DNA of 15,665 nucleotides from GW2011-AR5 sp041645025 (GCA_041645025.1 JBAZQV010000019.1:1-15665), one strand, 5' to 3'; shown: positions 4,227 through 11,751, counted from the stretch's first letter. Numbers and translations are program-made. The notes: generated from the sequence alone by a model not told the origin.

Positions 4227-6577
4227 AAATGACTGGCAAAACAAAGAAATGCACGATTGAAATACATGGGATGCACTGTGCGTCCTGCGCGCAGAACATC
4301 AAAAGAAGAATCAAGAAAGAAAACGGTATGATAGATGCAAATGTAAGCTACGCTGCAGGCAGGGCATCTGTCGAGTTTAACCCAGAAAAGACAAATGAAC
4401 AAAATCTGGCTAAAATTATCAATAACATGGGTTACAAGGCCTCTTTCAATGCTCCGGAGTCCGAAGGATTTGCAACTGACCCTGTATGCGGCATGCGAAT
4501 AAGTAAAACAAGCTCGATAAAAAAGCAGTTTGACGGAAGAATCCACTATTTTTGCAGCGAGGAGTGCGTAAGAAAGTTCGAATCACCCGAAGAAGAGCTC
4601 AGAAGCATGAAAAGAAGGGTTACAATAGCTTTGTCCGGTGTCCTTATTCTTGCACTATTGCGCGTTATTGCGATGTTTACGCTTGCAGCAGGCGTTTCAA
4701 TTATTACATGGGTTCCGATTCCGTTTCTGCCTTATTTCACATGGGGGATCTGGCTTTTCATAATAACCACGCCGGTACAATTCATAGGGGGGTGGACTTT
4801 TTACAAAGGCGCTTATAATGCGCTCAAAAACAGGAGCCTGAATATGGATTTTCTTATTTCAATGGGAACGCTCACGGCATACATTTACAGCGCATTTGTA
4901 ATTTTTTTCCCGGCTATACTGCCTGTGGAAGAAAAGAATGTCTACTTTGAGGTTTCTGCTGTAATAATCGCCTTTGTGCTTCTTGGAAAATTCATGGAAG
5001 ACTACATAAAAAAACGGACTTCCGCTGCAGTAAGAAAACTGCTTGACCTTAAGCCGAAAACTGCGCACGTAATAAGAGACGGAAAGGAGGTAGAAATACT
5101 TGCCGAGGAAATCATGGCAGGCGAGGTCGTGGTCGTAAGGCCTGGCGAAAAGATACCAGTTGATGGCATAGTAATTGAAGGCGAAAGCTCTGTAGACCAG
5201 TCAATGGTAACCGGCGAAAGCATACCCGTGCTAAAGAAAAAGGGGGATGAAGTAATTGGCGCCACTATTAACAAACACGGCATGATAAAATTCAAAGCGA
5301 CAAAGGTTGGTTCTGAAACAACTCTTATGCAGATAGTAAAAATGGTAGAAGAGGCTCAGGCTTCAAGCGCGCCGATACAAAGGCTTGCTGATAAGGTTTC
5401 ATCCTACTTTGTGCCTGCAGTCATAGGGGTTGCACTCCTTTCTTTTGCGGGCTGGTGGCTTCTTGCAGGAAATTTCACAATGGGGCTGCTGTCATTTGTA
5501 GCCGTCCTCATAATCTCCTGTCCCTGTGCACTTGGAATAGCAACACCTGCAGCGCTAATGGTAGGCGTGGGAAAAGGTGCAGAAGCAGGCATACTGATAC
5601 GCGGAGGCGAATATCTTGAGCGCGCACACAAACTGCGGAAAGTGGTTTTTGACAAAACAGGTACACTGACAAAGGGAGAACCTGAAGTTACAGACATAAT
5701 ATCCAATAATGAAATAGAATTATTGAAAGTAGCAGCAATCGCAGAAAAAGGCTCTGAACATCCGCTCGCAGATGCGATAATGAAAAAGGCAGCTTCCATG
5801 AATATCAATGTGCCCGATGCTGACAAATTCAAAGCAATACCTGGCTATGGAATTGAAGCTAAGTGGAGAGAGAAAAATATTTTTATAGGAAACAGGAAAA
5901 TGATGGCAAAAGAAGGCATAAAAACAGCCGAACTTGAGGAAAAAATCAGCAAACTTGAATCAGAAGGAAAAACCGTAATAATTGCTGCATTGGACAAAAA
6001 ACTTCTCGGGATTATTGCTATCGCCGATCCATTGAAAGAATATTCAGCAGAAGCAGTGCAACAGCTGGAAGCGCTTGGCATAGAATCAATAATGCTTACA
6101 GGGGATAATGAGCGAACAGCAAATGCAATAGCAAAGCAAATAGGGATAAAGAAAGTTATCGCAAATGTCCTGCCGCATGAAAAGCTTGACGTAGTAAAGA
6201 AGCTACAGGCAGAAGGCAACGTTGTAGCAATGGTTGGCGACGGAATAAATGATGCGCCGGCACTTGCTCAAGCTGATATAGGGATCGCCATTGGGTCTGG
6301 CACAGATGTCGCAAAGGAAACTGGCGGAATAATTCTGATAAAAGATGATTTAAGAGATGTTGTTACAGGTATAAAGCTTAGCAGGACAACAATGAAAAAA
6401 ATCAAACAGAACATGTTCTGGGCTTTTGCTTACAACACTGCGGCAATACCATTGGCCGCATTCGGTTTTCTGAACCCAATAATAGCCGCAGCTGCGATGG
6501 CGTTAAGCTCGCTTACTGTGGTTATGAACTCCGCACTTCTGAAGAGGTACAAGGTGACTATGAATGATAAAAAATAA
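4223..6577 (+). CDS. copA: Cu(I)-exporting P-type ATPase with N-terminal HMA and YHS domains
   Basis: 784 residues. HMA domain with GMHCASC (C19, C22); YHS metal-binding domain from about 86 (DPVCGM...YFCSEEC); then a P1B ATPase core: actuator TGES (330-333), intramembrane C433-P-C435, phosphorylated D477 in DKTGTLT, SEHPLADA of the nucleotide domain and GDGINDAPAL (672 on). The last helices carry AYN and MALSS, the Cu(I)-specific P1B-1 signature. Role: ATP-driven export of Cu(I) from the cytoplasm. ATG 4229 is an alternative start better spaced from AAGGTTAT; 4223 keeps register with the HMA copy at 1197. It overlaps the DUF302 remnant and the next gene. Probably induced through the PadR/TRASH regulator. 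Confidence 0.95.
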   Translation: MKMTGKTKKCTIEIHGMHCASCAQNIKRRIKKENGMIDANVSYAAGRASVEFNPEKTNEQNLAKIINNMGYKASFNAPESEGFATDPVCGMRISKTSSIKKQFDGRIHYFCSEECVRKFESPEEELRSMKRRVTIALSGVLILALLRVIAMFTLAAGVSIITWVPIPFLPYFTWGIWLFIITTPVQFIGGWTFYKGAYNALKNRSLNMDFLISMGTLTAYIYSAFVIFFPAILPVEEKNVYFEVSAVIIAFVLLGKFMEDYIKKRTSAAVRKLLDLKPKTAHVIRDGKEVEILAEEIMAGEVVVVRPGEKIPVDGIVIEGESSVDQSMVTGESIPVLKKKGDEVIGATINKHGMIKFKATKVGSETTLMQIVKMVEEAQASSAPIQRLADKVSSYFVPAVIGVALLSFAGWWLLAGNFTMGLLSFVAVLIISCPCALGIATPAALMVGVGKGAEAGILIRGGEYLERAHKLRKVVFDKTGTLTKGEPEVTDIISNNEIELLKVAAIAEKGSEHPLADAIMKKAASMNINVPDADKFKAIPGYGIEAKWREKNIFIGNRKMMAKEGIKTAELEEKISKLESEGKTVIIAALDKKLLGIIAIADPLKEYSAEAVQQLEALGIESIMLTGDNERTANAIAKQIGIKKVIANVLPHEKLDVVKKLQAEGNVVAMVGDGINDAPALAQADIGIAIGSGTDVAKETGGIILIKDDLRDVVTGIKLSRTTMKKIKQNMFWAFAYNTAAIPLAAFGFLNPIIAAAAMALSSLTVVMNSALLKRYKVTMNDKK

Positions 6578-7466
6578 GTTCATAATCCATGGAATAATAG
6601 CAAGCTTAGCATTATCATCAATATATTTTGCAATAGTTAGCATTGCTCAGGGTTTCCCTCATGCCCTTGAAGAATTCGCTTCAATATGGTACCTCATGGT
6701 TCCGCTGATTGCAGGCTTCGGTGCACAGGTTGGGCTCTTCTCCTATACACACCACAGCCTCAAGTCCCTGTCATCGAAAGGCGTTGCTGCAAGCGGGGGC
6801 GTCTCGACCGTTTCAATGATTGCCTGCTGCGCGCATCATATAACAGACATACTGCCGCTGATAGGCTTTACGGCGTTTGCACTGTTCCTGACGCAATACC
6901 AGAACTTCTTTGTTATTCTTGGGATACTTTCTAACCTGATCGGCATATTTTTTATCCTGGGCATAATCCAGAGCAATAGACTTTATAGGAAAAAATCATT
7001 TTTCAGCGGGCTGTTTGCATACAACATGAAAAAGTTCAGAAACGCTTTGGTCGTGATTTCCGTTCCGATATTAATCATTTCATTCCTGTTCATGACCATG
7101 CCAGCGACACAGGCGCCGCAAAGCAGCAGCCAGCTTGTTTTGCCTGAGAAGACAAACAGCGGCAACGGGCTGACAATTATTGCAAAGCCGCTAAACTTTA
7201 CCTTAAGCGTGCCCGTGAAGTTCGATATAAAATTCGACACGCACCAGGGCTCACTGGATTTTGACGTTGCCAAAGTTTCTGTGCTGGAAGACAGCAATGG
7301 CATTACTTATAATGCGGTATCGTGGGATGGCTCTGCGCCAGGCAGCCATCACATGGAAGGGATTCTTACATTTCCAAAAGTTTCCGGGAACCCTTCCAGT
7401 ATAAAGCTTATTATAAAAAATGTCTACGACGTCCAGGAAAGGGTGTTTTCATGGGACCTGGTGTAA
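6564..7466 (+). CDS. Multi-pass membrane protein with ACCAHH motif and a cupredoxin/Ig-like external domain
   Basis: 300 residues. About five or six membrane helices (about 8-28, 41-60, 82-110, 113-136, 160-178) include GGVSTVSMIACCAHHITD (78-95), a Cys/His cluster at a membrane face likely to bind metal. The C-terminal ~115 residues are a beta-rich extracytoplasmic domain with a HHMEG turn and an ending RVFSWDL. I know this combination only as uncharacterised copper-associated membrane proteins. It overlaps copA by 14 bp, and its ribosome binding site AAGGTGA lies inside copA, so the two are tightly co-expressed. Possible roles are handing copper to or from CopA, or sensing it outside (inference). 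Confidence 0.8.
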   Translation: MIKNKFIIHGIIASLALSSIYFAIVSIAQGFPHALEEFASIWYLMVPLIAGFGAQVGLFSYTHHSLKSLSSKGVAASGGVSTVSMIACCAHHITDILPLIGFTAFALFLTQYQNFFVILGILSNLIGIFFILGIIQSNRLYRKKSFFSGLFAYNMKKFRNALVVISVPILIISFLFMTMPATQAPQSSSQLVLPEKTNSGNGLTIIAKPLNFTLSVPVKFDIKFDTHQGSLDFDVAKVSVLEDSNGITYNAVSWDGSAPGSHHMEGILTFPKVSGNPSSIKLIIKNVYDVQERVFSWDLV

Positions 7467-7470
7467 CAAT

Positions 7471-7890
7471 ATGAATAAGCTGCTGATAGTTCTAATTGCT
7501 GTTTTCTTGATTTTAGCGATCTCATTCATATACCTCAACCAAAGCCAGCGAACAGTGAAAATTAGCCCCATGAAGAACGAATTCGGGTACTACGACATTT
7601 CATCCGCGGAACTTAACGATATGCTTAGCAAAAAAGATTTCCTCCTTGTAGATGTACACATGCCGGAGCAGAAGCACATAAATGGCACAGATATTTTCAT
7701 ACCTTATGATGAACTTAGCAGTAACCTGAATAAGTTGCCAACCGACAAAAATGCTAAAATCGTACTTTATTGCAGAAGCGGCGCGATGAGTGGTGTAGCT
7801 TCAAAAAACTTAGTATCAAAAGGTTACACAAATATATACAACCTGAAAAATGGCTTAAACGAATGGAAATCTTTGGGATATCCACTTTAG
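7471..7890 (+). CDS. Membrane-tethered rhodanese-like sulfurtransferase
   Basis: 139 residues from ATG 7471, 4 bp after the previous stop; a longer frame from 7420 overlaps that gene and lacks a ribosome binding site. Residues 3-22 are one hydrophobic helix, so the rhodanese domain (about 42-137) would face outward. It has VDVHMPEQKHINGTDIFIPYDEL, the catalytic loop LYCRSGAMS with C101, and the closing NLKNGLNEWKSLGYP. The family transfers sulfane sulfur via a cysteine persulfide. The usual GA before the IP strand is replaced by GT. Next to copA and redox genes, it may supply or detoxify extracytoplasmic persulfide/thiol species; the substrate is unknown. Confidence 0.87.
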   Translation: MNKLLIVLIAVFLILAISFIYLNQSQRTVKISPMKNEFGYYDISSAELNDMLSKKDFLLVDVHMPEQKHINGTDIFIPYDELSSNLNKLPTDKNAKIVLYCRSGAMSGVASKNLVSKGYTNIYNLKNGLNEWKSLGYPL

Positions 7891-7903
7891 CGGTGATAGA
7901 CAA

Positions 7904-8395
7904 ATGAACATTACAACAAAACATATTGGGTTACTGATAATAATTATTGCTCTTGTTTTGCTTTTTATCATAGTTCCGCTCTCCTTTAAGGTGGCAGAGG
8001 TAGGCATGTCCCAGTGCGTGCATGCAGCGAATGAAGCGTGCTCAATAACAGGCCACATACCACTGGAATCATACATCGGCATAGCATCTGTAATATTTCT
8101 TGCAGGCGCAGGCGCATTTCTCATGTTTAAAGTCCAGAGATCCGAGAAGCTAAGCAAAGAAATGCTAAAGAAGATAAAAGAAAATGAAAAGAAGCTTAAA
8201 GGGGATGAGAAATCGGTTTATGAGATTATAGCTGGCGGTGGTGGCGCTTTGTTTCAGAGCGAGGTTGTTGAAAAAAGCGGATTCGGCAAAGTTAAAGTTA
8301 CGAGAATACTAGACAAGCTTGAAGCCAAAGGTCTGATAGAGCGCAGAAGGCGCGGCATGACGAACATGATACTGTTGAAAGACCTGAAAAAATAG
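7904..8395 (+). CDS. Membrane-anchored winged-helix regulator (COG2512-like) with an extracytoplasmic CX7C loop, paralogue 1
   Basis: 163 residues. Two membrane helices (about 7-30 and 55-76) enclose a loop with C38 and C46; the cytoplasmic part has a basic linker and a winged helix (about 100-160: ALFQSEVVEKSG, then KVKVTRILDKLEAKGLIERRRRGMTNMI). This matches COG2512-type membrane-associated archaeal regulators. The external cysteine pair could sense redox state or metal and pass the signal to the DNA-binding part. GGTGAT precedes the ATG by 6 nt. It is the last gene of the copper operon and lies directly upstream of the GAAACTAGTTTC promoter that it probably controls. Its paralogue at 12850 sits in the same relation to the same operator. 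Confidence 0.85.
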   Translation: MNITTKHIGLLIIIIALVLLFIIVPLSFKVAEVGMSQCVHAANEACSITGHIPLESYIGIASVIFLAGAGAFLMFKVQRSEKLSKEMLKKIKENEKKLKGDEKSVYEIIAGGGGALFQSEVVEKSGFGKVKVTRILDKLEAKGLIERRRRGMTNMILLKDLKK

Positions 8396-8467
8396 CAGAC
8401 AGCTACAAATAATCGTATTATTGACCTAACAGTAACCAGTTTCTAATTCTGCCTACATATTTTAACT

Positions 8468-8508
8468 GAAACTAGTTTCGTAACACACCACTATATGCTG
8501 TTTCATTC
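8468..8508 (+). promoter_or_regulatory. Promoter with GAAACTAGTTTC operator, copy 1
   Basis: GAAACTAGTTTC (8468-8479) is a perfect 12-bp palindrome; CACTATATGC (8489-8498) is the likely TATA box, and GCTGTTTCATTC (8497-8508) follows. The same palindrome and 12-mer, one base closer, occur at 13404-13443 before the paralogous genes. A further half-site CAGTTTC lies near 8437-8443. The palindrome upstream of the TATA box fits an activator or a BRE-blocking repressor. The remaining gap 8396-8467 shows nothing else. Confidence 0.65.
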
Positions 8509-8528
8509 TATAAGTGATTGGTGATATG

Positions 8529-8768
8529 ATGAAAAGAGACACAGCACTTGTCTTGGTCGTTGTTGTTGCGTTGCTTGCGGTCGCCCTTCAAACGGTTCAG
8601 CTCGTTGGCTTGACAAATAATGTCAAAACAACAGGGCTGACAACAGCCCAGGCGTCACCGAGCAGCCAGTCTGAGTACGACCAGATGATGCAGCAGATGC
8701 ATCCGGACCAAGTAGGACAAGGAAGTAAACAAGGAAGTAATACGGGTGCGCAGATAGGCGGCTGCTGA
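8529..8768 (+). CDS. Membrane-anchored Met/Gln/His-containing protein with C-terminal GGC, paralogue 1
   Basis: 79 residues from ATG 8529 (GGTGAT 3 nt upstream; ATG 8526 is possible). One N-terminal membrane segment (6-28, containing VALLAVALQTVQLV), then a low-complexity extracytoplasmic region with YDQMMQQMHPDQ (50-61), a Gly/Ser/Gln linker, and the tail AQIGGC. No cysteine other than the last residue. Its paralogue is at 13901, sharing the helix-end LQTVQ/LQTIQ and the tail. Met-rich segments can bind Cu(I); the function is otherwise unknown. It is the first gene of the operon behind the GAAACTAGTTTC operator, with the GGCC micropeptide next. Confidence 0.78.
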   Translation: MKRDTALVLVVVVALLAVALQTVQLVGLTNNVKTTGLTTAQASPSSQSEYDQMMQQMHPDQVGQGSKQGSNTGAQIGGC

Positions 8769-8788
8769 ATTTATGTGAGGTGAAAACA

Positions 8789-8848
8789 ATGGCGAAAAAA
8801 CCTGCAAGTAGAAAACAAAAAAAGAAAGGTTGCGGCGGATGCTGCTGA
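8789..8848 (+). CDS. 19-residue Lys-rich micropeptide ending in CGGCC
   Basis: Translation MAKKPASRKQKKKGCGGCC, stop TGA, with GAGGTGA 5 nt before the ATG. It lies 20 bp after one gene and 10 bp before the next. It is a clear relative of the 14-residue peptide at 3776 (same MAKK start, QKKK core and GGCC end), with one more cysteine. Too short for a fold; a cytoplasmic thiol or metal-binding peptide is plausible. Two independent operons each carrying one, each with a strong ribosome binding site, is good evidence that it is translated. Confidence 0.75.
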   Translation: MAKKPASRKQKKKGCGGCC

Positions 8849-8858
8849 GGCGGGAAAA

Positions 8859-9341
8859 ATGTTTTCGGACTCAAACAAGAATTTTGTAATAACGCTGATG
8901 ATAGTGGCATTGGTCGCTCTCATAGGAGTTAACCAATACCTTATATCATCAGCAAGCTCTTCTGTAGCCACGGCATTCGTTGTACAAGCCGGGGGCGAAT
9001 CCGATTATGGCGTGCCTCTGGATAATAACGGCTATCAGACGCTGCTAAATTACAGGGATTCTATAAGCCTGTCGGCAGATCAGAACGCAGAGTACAATAA
9101 ACTAATCGACTATGATCCTAATGGCAAGCCGTACATTGACCATCCGTGCTGCGGGGCTGCCATATCGCGATGTGCGCCATGCGGCCACGGAGCCGCTATA
9201 CAGGGATTGGTGAAATTGCTGTTGCAGAAAGGCTACAGCGAGCAGCAGATTCTTGACGAGGCGCTTAAATGGAACAAAATGTTCTTCCCGGAGTACTATG
9301 CCAATGGCGGACAGCAGAGTAGCGGTGTAGGTGGGTGCTAA
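8859..9341 (+). CDS. Membrane-anchored cysteine/histidine domain (PCYCGC/CcmH-like) with C-terminal GGC, paralogue 1
   Basis: 160 residues. An N-terminal membrane segment (8-30, VALVALIGVNQYLI) is followed by a conserved YGVPLDNNGYQTLLNYRDSI stretch (50-69), then a thiol domain: P96-C-C-G99, C105-x2-C108-G-H110, and the amphipathic helices GLVKLLLQKGYSEQQILDEA and W-x5-FFP. The tail is GVGGC. The CCG...CxCGH plus KGYSxxQI layout resembles PCYCGC-motif proteins and the thiol-bearing three-helix bundle of CcmH/NrfF (by motif only). It is expected to face outside and to exchange disulfides or bind copper. Paralogue at 13455. GAGGCGGG precedes the start. Its promoter neighbours and the DsbD-like gene support a redox role. 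Confidence 0.8.
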   Translation: MFSDSNKNFVITLMIVALVALIGVNQYLISSASSSVATAFVVQAGGESDYGVPLDNNGYQTLLNYRDSISLSADQNAEYNKLIDYDPNGKPYIDHPCCGAAISRCAPCGHGAAIQGLVKLLLQKGYSEQQILDEALKWNKMFFPEYYANGGQQSSGVGGC

Positions 9342-9375
9342 GGAATATATTAATTATATTTCATTCGTCACATCA

Positions 9376-9423
9376 CATCTTCTTTGTATACCACGGCTAA
9401 AGCCGTGGGTTTGTGAGAAGATG
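9376..9423. repeat. Solo hairpin resembling an IS200/IS605-type element end
   Basis: CCACGGC-TAAA-GCCGTGG (9391-9408) is a perfect 7-bp stem, and CATCTTCT (9376-9383) with AGAAGATG (9416-9423) forms a perfect 8-bp outer stem around a 7x7 internal loop. The CCCACGGCTTTAGCCGTGG-type hairpin is common at the ends of IS200/IS605 (TnpA/TnpB) elements in archaea and bacteria. No transposase or tnpB is present, so this is a lone end, a relic, or a look-alike structure. It sits in the 102-bp gap between 9341 and 9444 and could also act as a transcript processing or attenuation structure. Confidence 0.55.
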
Positions 9424-9443
9424 GAATCCAGGAATGATAAAAC

Positions 9444-10316
9444 ATGAGCAAGAAAAGAAATATTATCTATACTGCAGTGATACTGATGGTATTTGTAGGA
9501 GGACTTTTTGCATACTCCATGATGCCAGGAGACGCGATTAAGATGCCCAAAACCATTACAGGGAAACTTATAGCCGAGTCTGCGCCGGTTGAAGATATTT
9601 ATTCCATGTTCTTGTGCTTGTGCTGCGGCCAAGTGCTTGACAAAAAGAACATTTGCTGTGACATGGCAGACGAAATGATAAAATTCATCGATTCCCAGAT
9701 AGCTACAGGAATTTCCAAGGATGAAGTCGTGATAAAAGCCGCGGAGAAATACGGAATAAATTCCATCGTAGAATCTAAAAGGGCGACTGTAAGGGAAGAG
9801 CTCGCAAAGCAGAACCCGAGTGCATTCCCGGCAAGTAAAATATCCTTCGGGCAGGCTGTAGGACAAAAAGCGCCTGACTTCACGCTGCAAAGCATTGAAG
9901 GCACGAATGTAAAGCTCAGCGAATACAAAGGAAAGACCGTTGTTCTATTCTTCAATGAGGGCAGCATGTGCTATCCGGCGTGCTGGGACCAGATGGCTGC
10001 ACTTGGAAATGATGCAAGATTTGACACGGGCGATGTTATAACATTTTCTATTTTAGCGGATCAGAAAAGTGAATGGGAAAAAATAGTCAGTCAGGTGCCA
10101 AAACTCTCGAAAGCGAAAATTTTGTTTGATAGTACAAGAGCCGTCTCTTCGGCATATGATGTATTATCGCTCAAGTCTTCCATGCACCCGGGCAATTACC
10201 CTGGACATACATACTTTATCATTGATAAGGATGGGATCGTACGTTATACGCTGGACGACCCTGCCATGGCGATACGCAATGACAAGCTTGCCGCCGAGAT
10301 GGAGAAACTTGGGTAG
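9444..10316 (+). CDS. Membrane-anchored fusion of a CcmH-like thiol domain and an AhpC/TSA peroxiredoxin-type domain
   Basis: 290 residues. A signal/membrane helix (7-25) is followed by a small thiol domain: L-C58-L-C60-C61-G-Q, C71-C72, then a helix and GISKDEVVIKAAEKYG (89-104), the pattern of CcmH/NrfF (CxxCxGQ...G.S..EI...YG). Residues 135-290 form a thioredoxin-fold domain: GQKAPDFTLQSIEG, FFNEGSMCYPACWDQM with C176 and C180, FSILAD, and the GHTYFIIDKDGIVRY ending. The position of C176 fits the peroxidatic cysteine of AhpC/TSA proteins, with C180 as a possible CxxxC partner. Likely an external thiol oxidoreductase or peroxidase, reduced via the CcdA/DsbD-like protein encoded 6 bp downstream. 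Confidence 0.85.
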   Translation: MSKKRNIIYTAVILMVFVGGLFAYSMMPGDAIKMPKTITGKLIAESAPVEDIYSMFLCLCCGQVLDKKNICCDMADEMIKFIDSQIATGISKDEVVIKAAEKYGINSIVESKRATVREELAKQNPSAFPASKISFGQAVGQKAPDFTLQSIEGTNVKLSEYKGKTVVLFFNEGSMCYPACWDQMAALGNDARFDTGDVITFSILADQKSEWEKIVSQVPKLSKAKILFDSTRAVSSAYDVLSLKSSMHPGNYPGHTYFIIDKDGIVRYTLDDPAMAIRNDKLAAEMEKLG

Positions 10317-10322
10317 GTCTGC

Positions 10323-11186
10323 ATGGAAATTCTGATCACTGCTTCCCTTCTGGCGGCTTTCATAGCAGGAATAGCTGCTCTGTTCGCGCCGTGCTGCATA
10401 ACAGTCCTGCTGCCTGCTTATCTCGCATCCATATTCAGGCAAAAGCGCACGATTTTCCTGATGACATTTATTTTCTTCCTCGGGCTTCTGGCAGTATTCC
10501 TCCCGCTGGGGCTAGGAATCGGAGGCCTCGGACAGTTTTTCAGCCAGTACCATAATGTTCTGTATATCGCCGGCGCCGCCTTCCTGCTCTTACTCGGCTC
10601 GTTCCTGCTCCTCGGAGGTCATTTCTCGCTTCCATTCGCGCCTAAGATATCGGGACATAAAGTAAGCGGGGCTTACTCGATATTCGGGCTGGGTGTATTC
10701 TCGGGATTCGCAACCCTTTGCTGCGCTCCTGTACTTGCCGGCGTGCTTGCGTTGGCCCTTCTTCCGGGATCAGTTTTGTTAGGCGGTCTATACACGCTTG
10801 CATACGTACTTGGCATGGTTATCCCGCTTTTCTTCCTCGCTTACTTCCTAGACAAGTCCGATTTCAGCAAGAAACTGTGGATATTCAAGAGACAGATATC
10901 GTATAAGATAGCGGGCAGGACGGTAAGCGTCAGGATGGCGGACATGATATCAGGTGCTGTATTCCTGTTCATGGGCATTGTAATACTCTATCTCGCACAG
11001 ACAAGCCAGCTAGCCATGCAGTCGTCCTATCAGACGATGTTCAACATATATACATCAAATGCAACCGACGCAATAACCAGATATCTTGGCTGGATTCCCG
11101 GAGAAGTTGTTATCGGGATAATATTAGTTATCCTTGCCATAATTATATGGAAAACCATTGCATATATAAAAAGAAAAGGGAGGTGA
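10323..11186 (+). CDS. CcdA/DsbD-type transmembrane thiol-electron transporter
   Basis: 287 residues, mostly membrane helices (about seven or eight). The two family redox sites are present as FAPCCITVLLPAYL (C24, C25) and ATLCCAPVLAG (C133, C134) near the ends of the first and fourth helices, each followed by the expected proline-rich part. Family knowledge: CcdA/DsbD carries reducing equivalents from cytoplasmic thioredoxin to extracytoplasmic thiol proteins. Both sites have CC rather than a single cysteine, as in several archaeal forms. It is longer than a minimal CcdA, with an extra C-terminal helix. Co-transcribed with the CcmH/peroxiredoxin fusion, its likely client; TrxB at 191 is a possible ultimate electron source. 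Confidence 0.88.
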   Translation: MEILITASLLAAFIAGIAALFAPCCITVLLPAYLASIFRQKRTIFLMTFIFFLGLLAVFLPLGLGIGGLGQFFSQYHNVLYIAGAAFLLLLGSFLLLGGHFSLPFAPKISGHKVSGAYSIFGLGVFSGFATLCCAPVLAGVLALALLPGSVLLGGLYTLAYVLGMVIPLFFLAYFLDKSDFSKKLWIFKRQISYKIAGRTVSVRMADMISGAVFLFMGIVILYLAQTSQLAMQSSYQTMFNIYTSNATDAITRYLGWIPGEVVIGIILVILAIIIWKTIAYIKRKGR

Positions 11187-11190
11187 CATG

Positions 11191-11448
11191 ATGGCAGAAA
11201 AATTAAATGCAAGGAATCTTGGTCTGGCAGGTGGGATTTTATGGGGACTGACATTGTTCGTCACGACTCTTGCTGCTACAGGAAGCAGCTTTGGCAGTCA
11301 ATTCCTTGCGGCATACGGAAGTTTGCATCCCGGCTATTCGATAAGCATTGTAGGCAGTGCCATTGGCCTGATCTACGGATTCATTTGCGGATTCGTCGGC
11401 TTGTACCTGCTTGCATGGATTTACAACTGGCTAAATAGAAAGAGGTGA
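11191..11448 (+). CDS. Small two-helix membrane protein ('bacteriophage holin'-type annotation)
   Basis: 85 residues from ATG 11191 (GAGGTGA 4 nt before; ATG 11188 is also possible). Two membrane segments: LGLAGGILWGLTLFVTTLAA (10-29) and SIVGSAIGLIYGFICGFVGLYLLAWIYNWL (51-80), joined by a loop containing YGSLHPGYS. Small proteins with LALGIxWG and GFxxGxxxAWxYN motifs are widespread in archaea and are often auto-labelled 'bacteriophage holin'; nothing here suggests a phage. Its role is unknown. It is in the redox operon, 4 bp before the GGCC-tailed zinc protein. Confidence 0.75.
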   Translation: MAEKLNARNLGLAGGILWGLTLFVTTLAATGSSFGSQFLAAYGSLHPGYSISIVGSAIGLIYGFICGFVGLYLLAWIYNWLNRKR

Positions 11449-11452
11449 TAAG

Positions 11453-11647
11453 ATGCTTGCTTTATTCAAGAAAAAATGCGAGTTTTGCAGAGTGAGGATA
11501 GCGCAAAATTCTGAAGTCAAAAGAAGCGTGAAAGTTCCAGGCTACGTAGGAACGTTTGAAAAAGCATTTTGCTGTGAAGATCACGCAGAAATGTACGAGC
11601 AGGAACTGGGAAACATGACGACTAATAAAAGCGGCGGATGCTGCTAG
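11453..11647 (+). CDS. Small CxxC...CCxxH metal-binding protein with C-terminal GGCC
   Basis: 64 residues without a membrane segment. C9-x2-C12 lies near the start; CCEDH (50-54) closes the putative treble clef after a PGYVGTFEKAF strand; the last residues are NKSGGCC. The layout resembles TRASH/YHS-like metal-binding modules, here as a free-standing protein. It is the largest of the three soluble proteins ending in GGCC and differs from the Lys-rich micropeptides upstream of the tail, so the tail itself is the shared element. GAGGTGAT stands 3 nt before the ATG. A role as cytoplasmic metal chaperone or sensor is possible, not shown. Confidence 0.78.
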   Translation: MLALFKKKCEFCRVRIAQNSEVKRSVKVPGYVGTFEKAFCCEDHAEMYEQELGNMTTNKSGGCC

Positions 11648-11655
11648 GTGGTTTT

Positions 11656-11742
11656 ATGAGCAAATCTGACCTGAAAATACTGGCGGCGATAGCCGTGATC
11701 GTCTTAGTTTATGCTGCAATGACCTTTGTCATGCATCTATGA
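11656..11742 (+). CDS. 28-residue single-helix membrane microprotein
   Basis: Starts MSKSDLK, then one hydrophobic helix (ILAAIAVIVLVYAAMTFVMH) and a final Leu. GGTGG sits 4 nt before the ATG, 8 bp after the previous stop and 9 bp before DUF63, so it fills a gene slot in the operon. No family is recognised. It may be a small subunit stabilising one of the adjacent membrane proteins (inference). Confidence 0.6.
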   Translation: MSKSDLKILAAIAVIVLVYAAMTFVMHL

Positions 11743-11751
11743 GCTGGTAAT

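Noticed and set aside
5404..6219. Long minus-strand open frames inside copA
   Set aside because: Low-complexity Ser/Phe/Ile-rich translations typical of antisense shadows, while the plus frame has every P-type ATPase motif.
4223..7466. A mercury resistance (mer) operon, suggested by Cys-rich membrane proteins beside a metal ATPase
   Set aside because: No merA or merP; the ATPase has the Cu(I) set CPC, YN and MxxSS, and the regulator is PadR-TRASH, not MerR.
3776..8848. The TGC TGC TGA ends as possible selenocysteine (UGA) sites extending the micropeptides
   Set aside because: Other members of the tail group stop with TAA or TAG after the same GGC/GGCC, the reading after TGA shows no conserved extension, and I see no SECIS-like element.
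11191..11448. Phage or prophage, suggested by a holin-like small protein
   Set aside because: No other phage gene is nearby; the family is a common archaeal membrane protein with a misleading automatic name.
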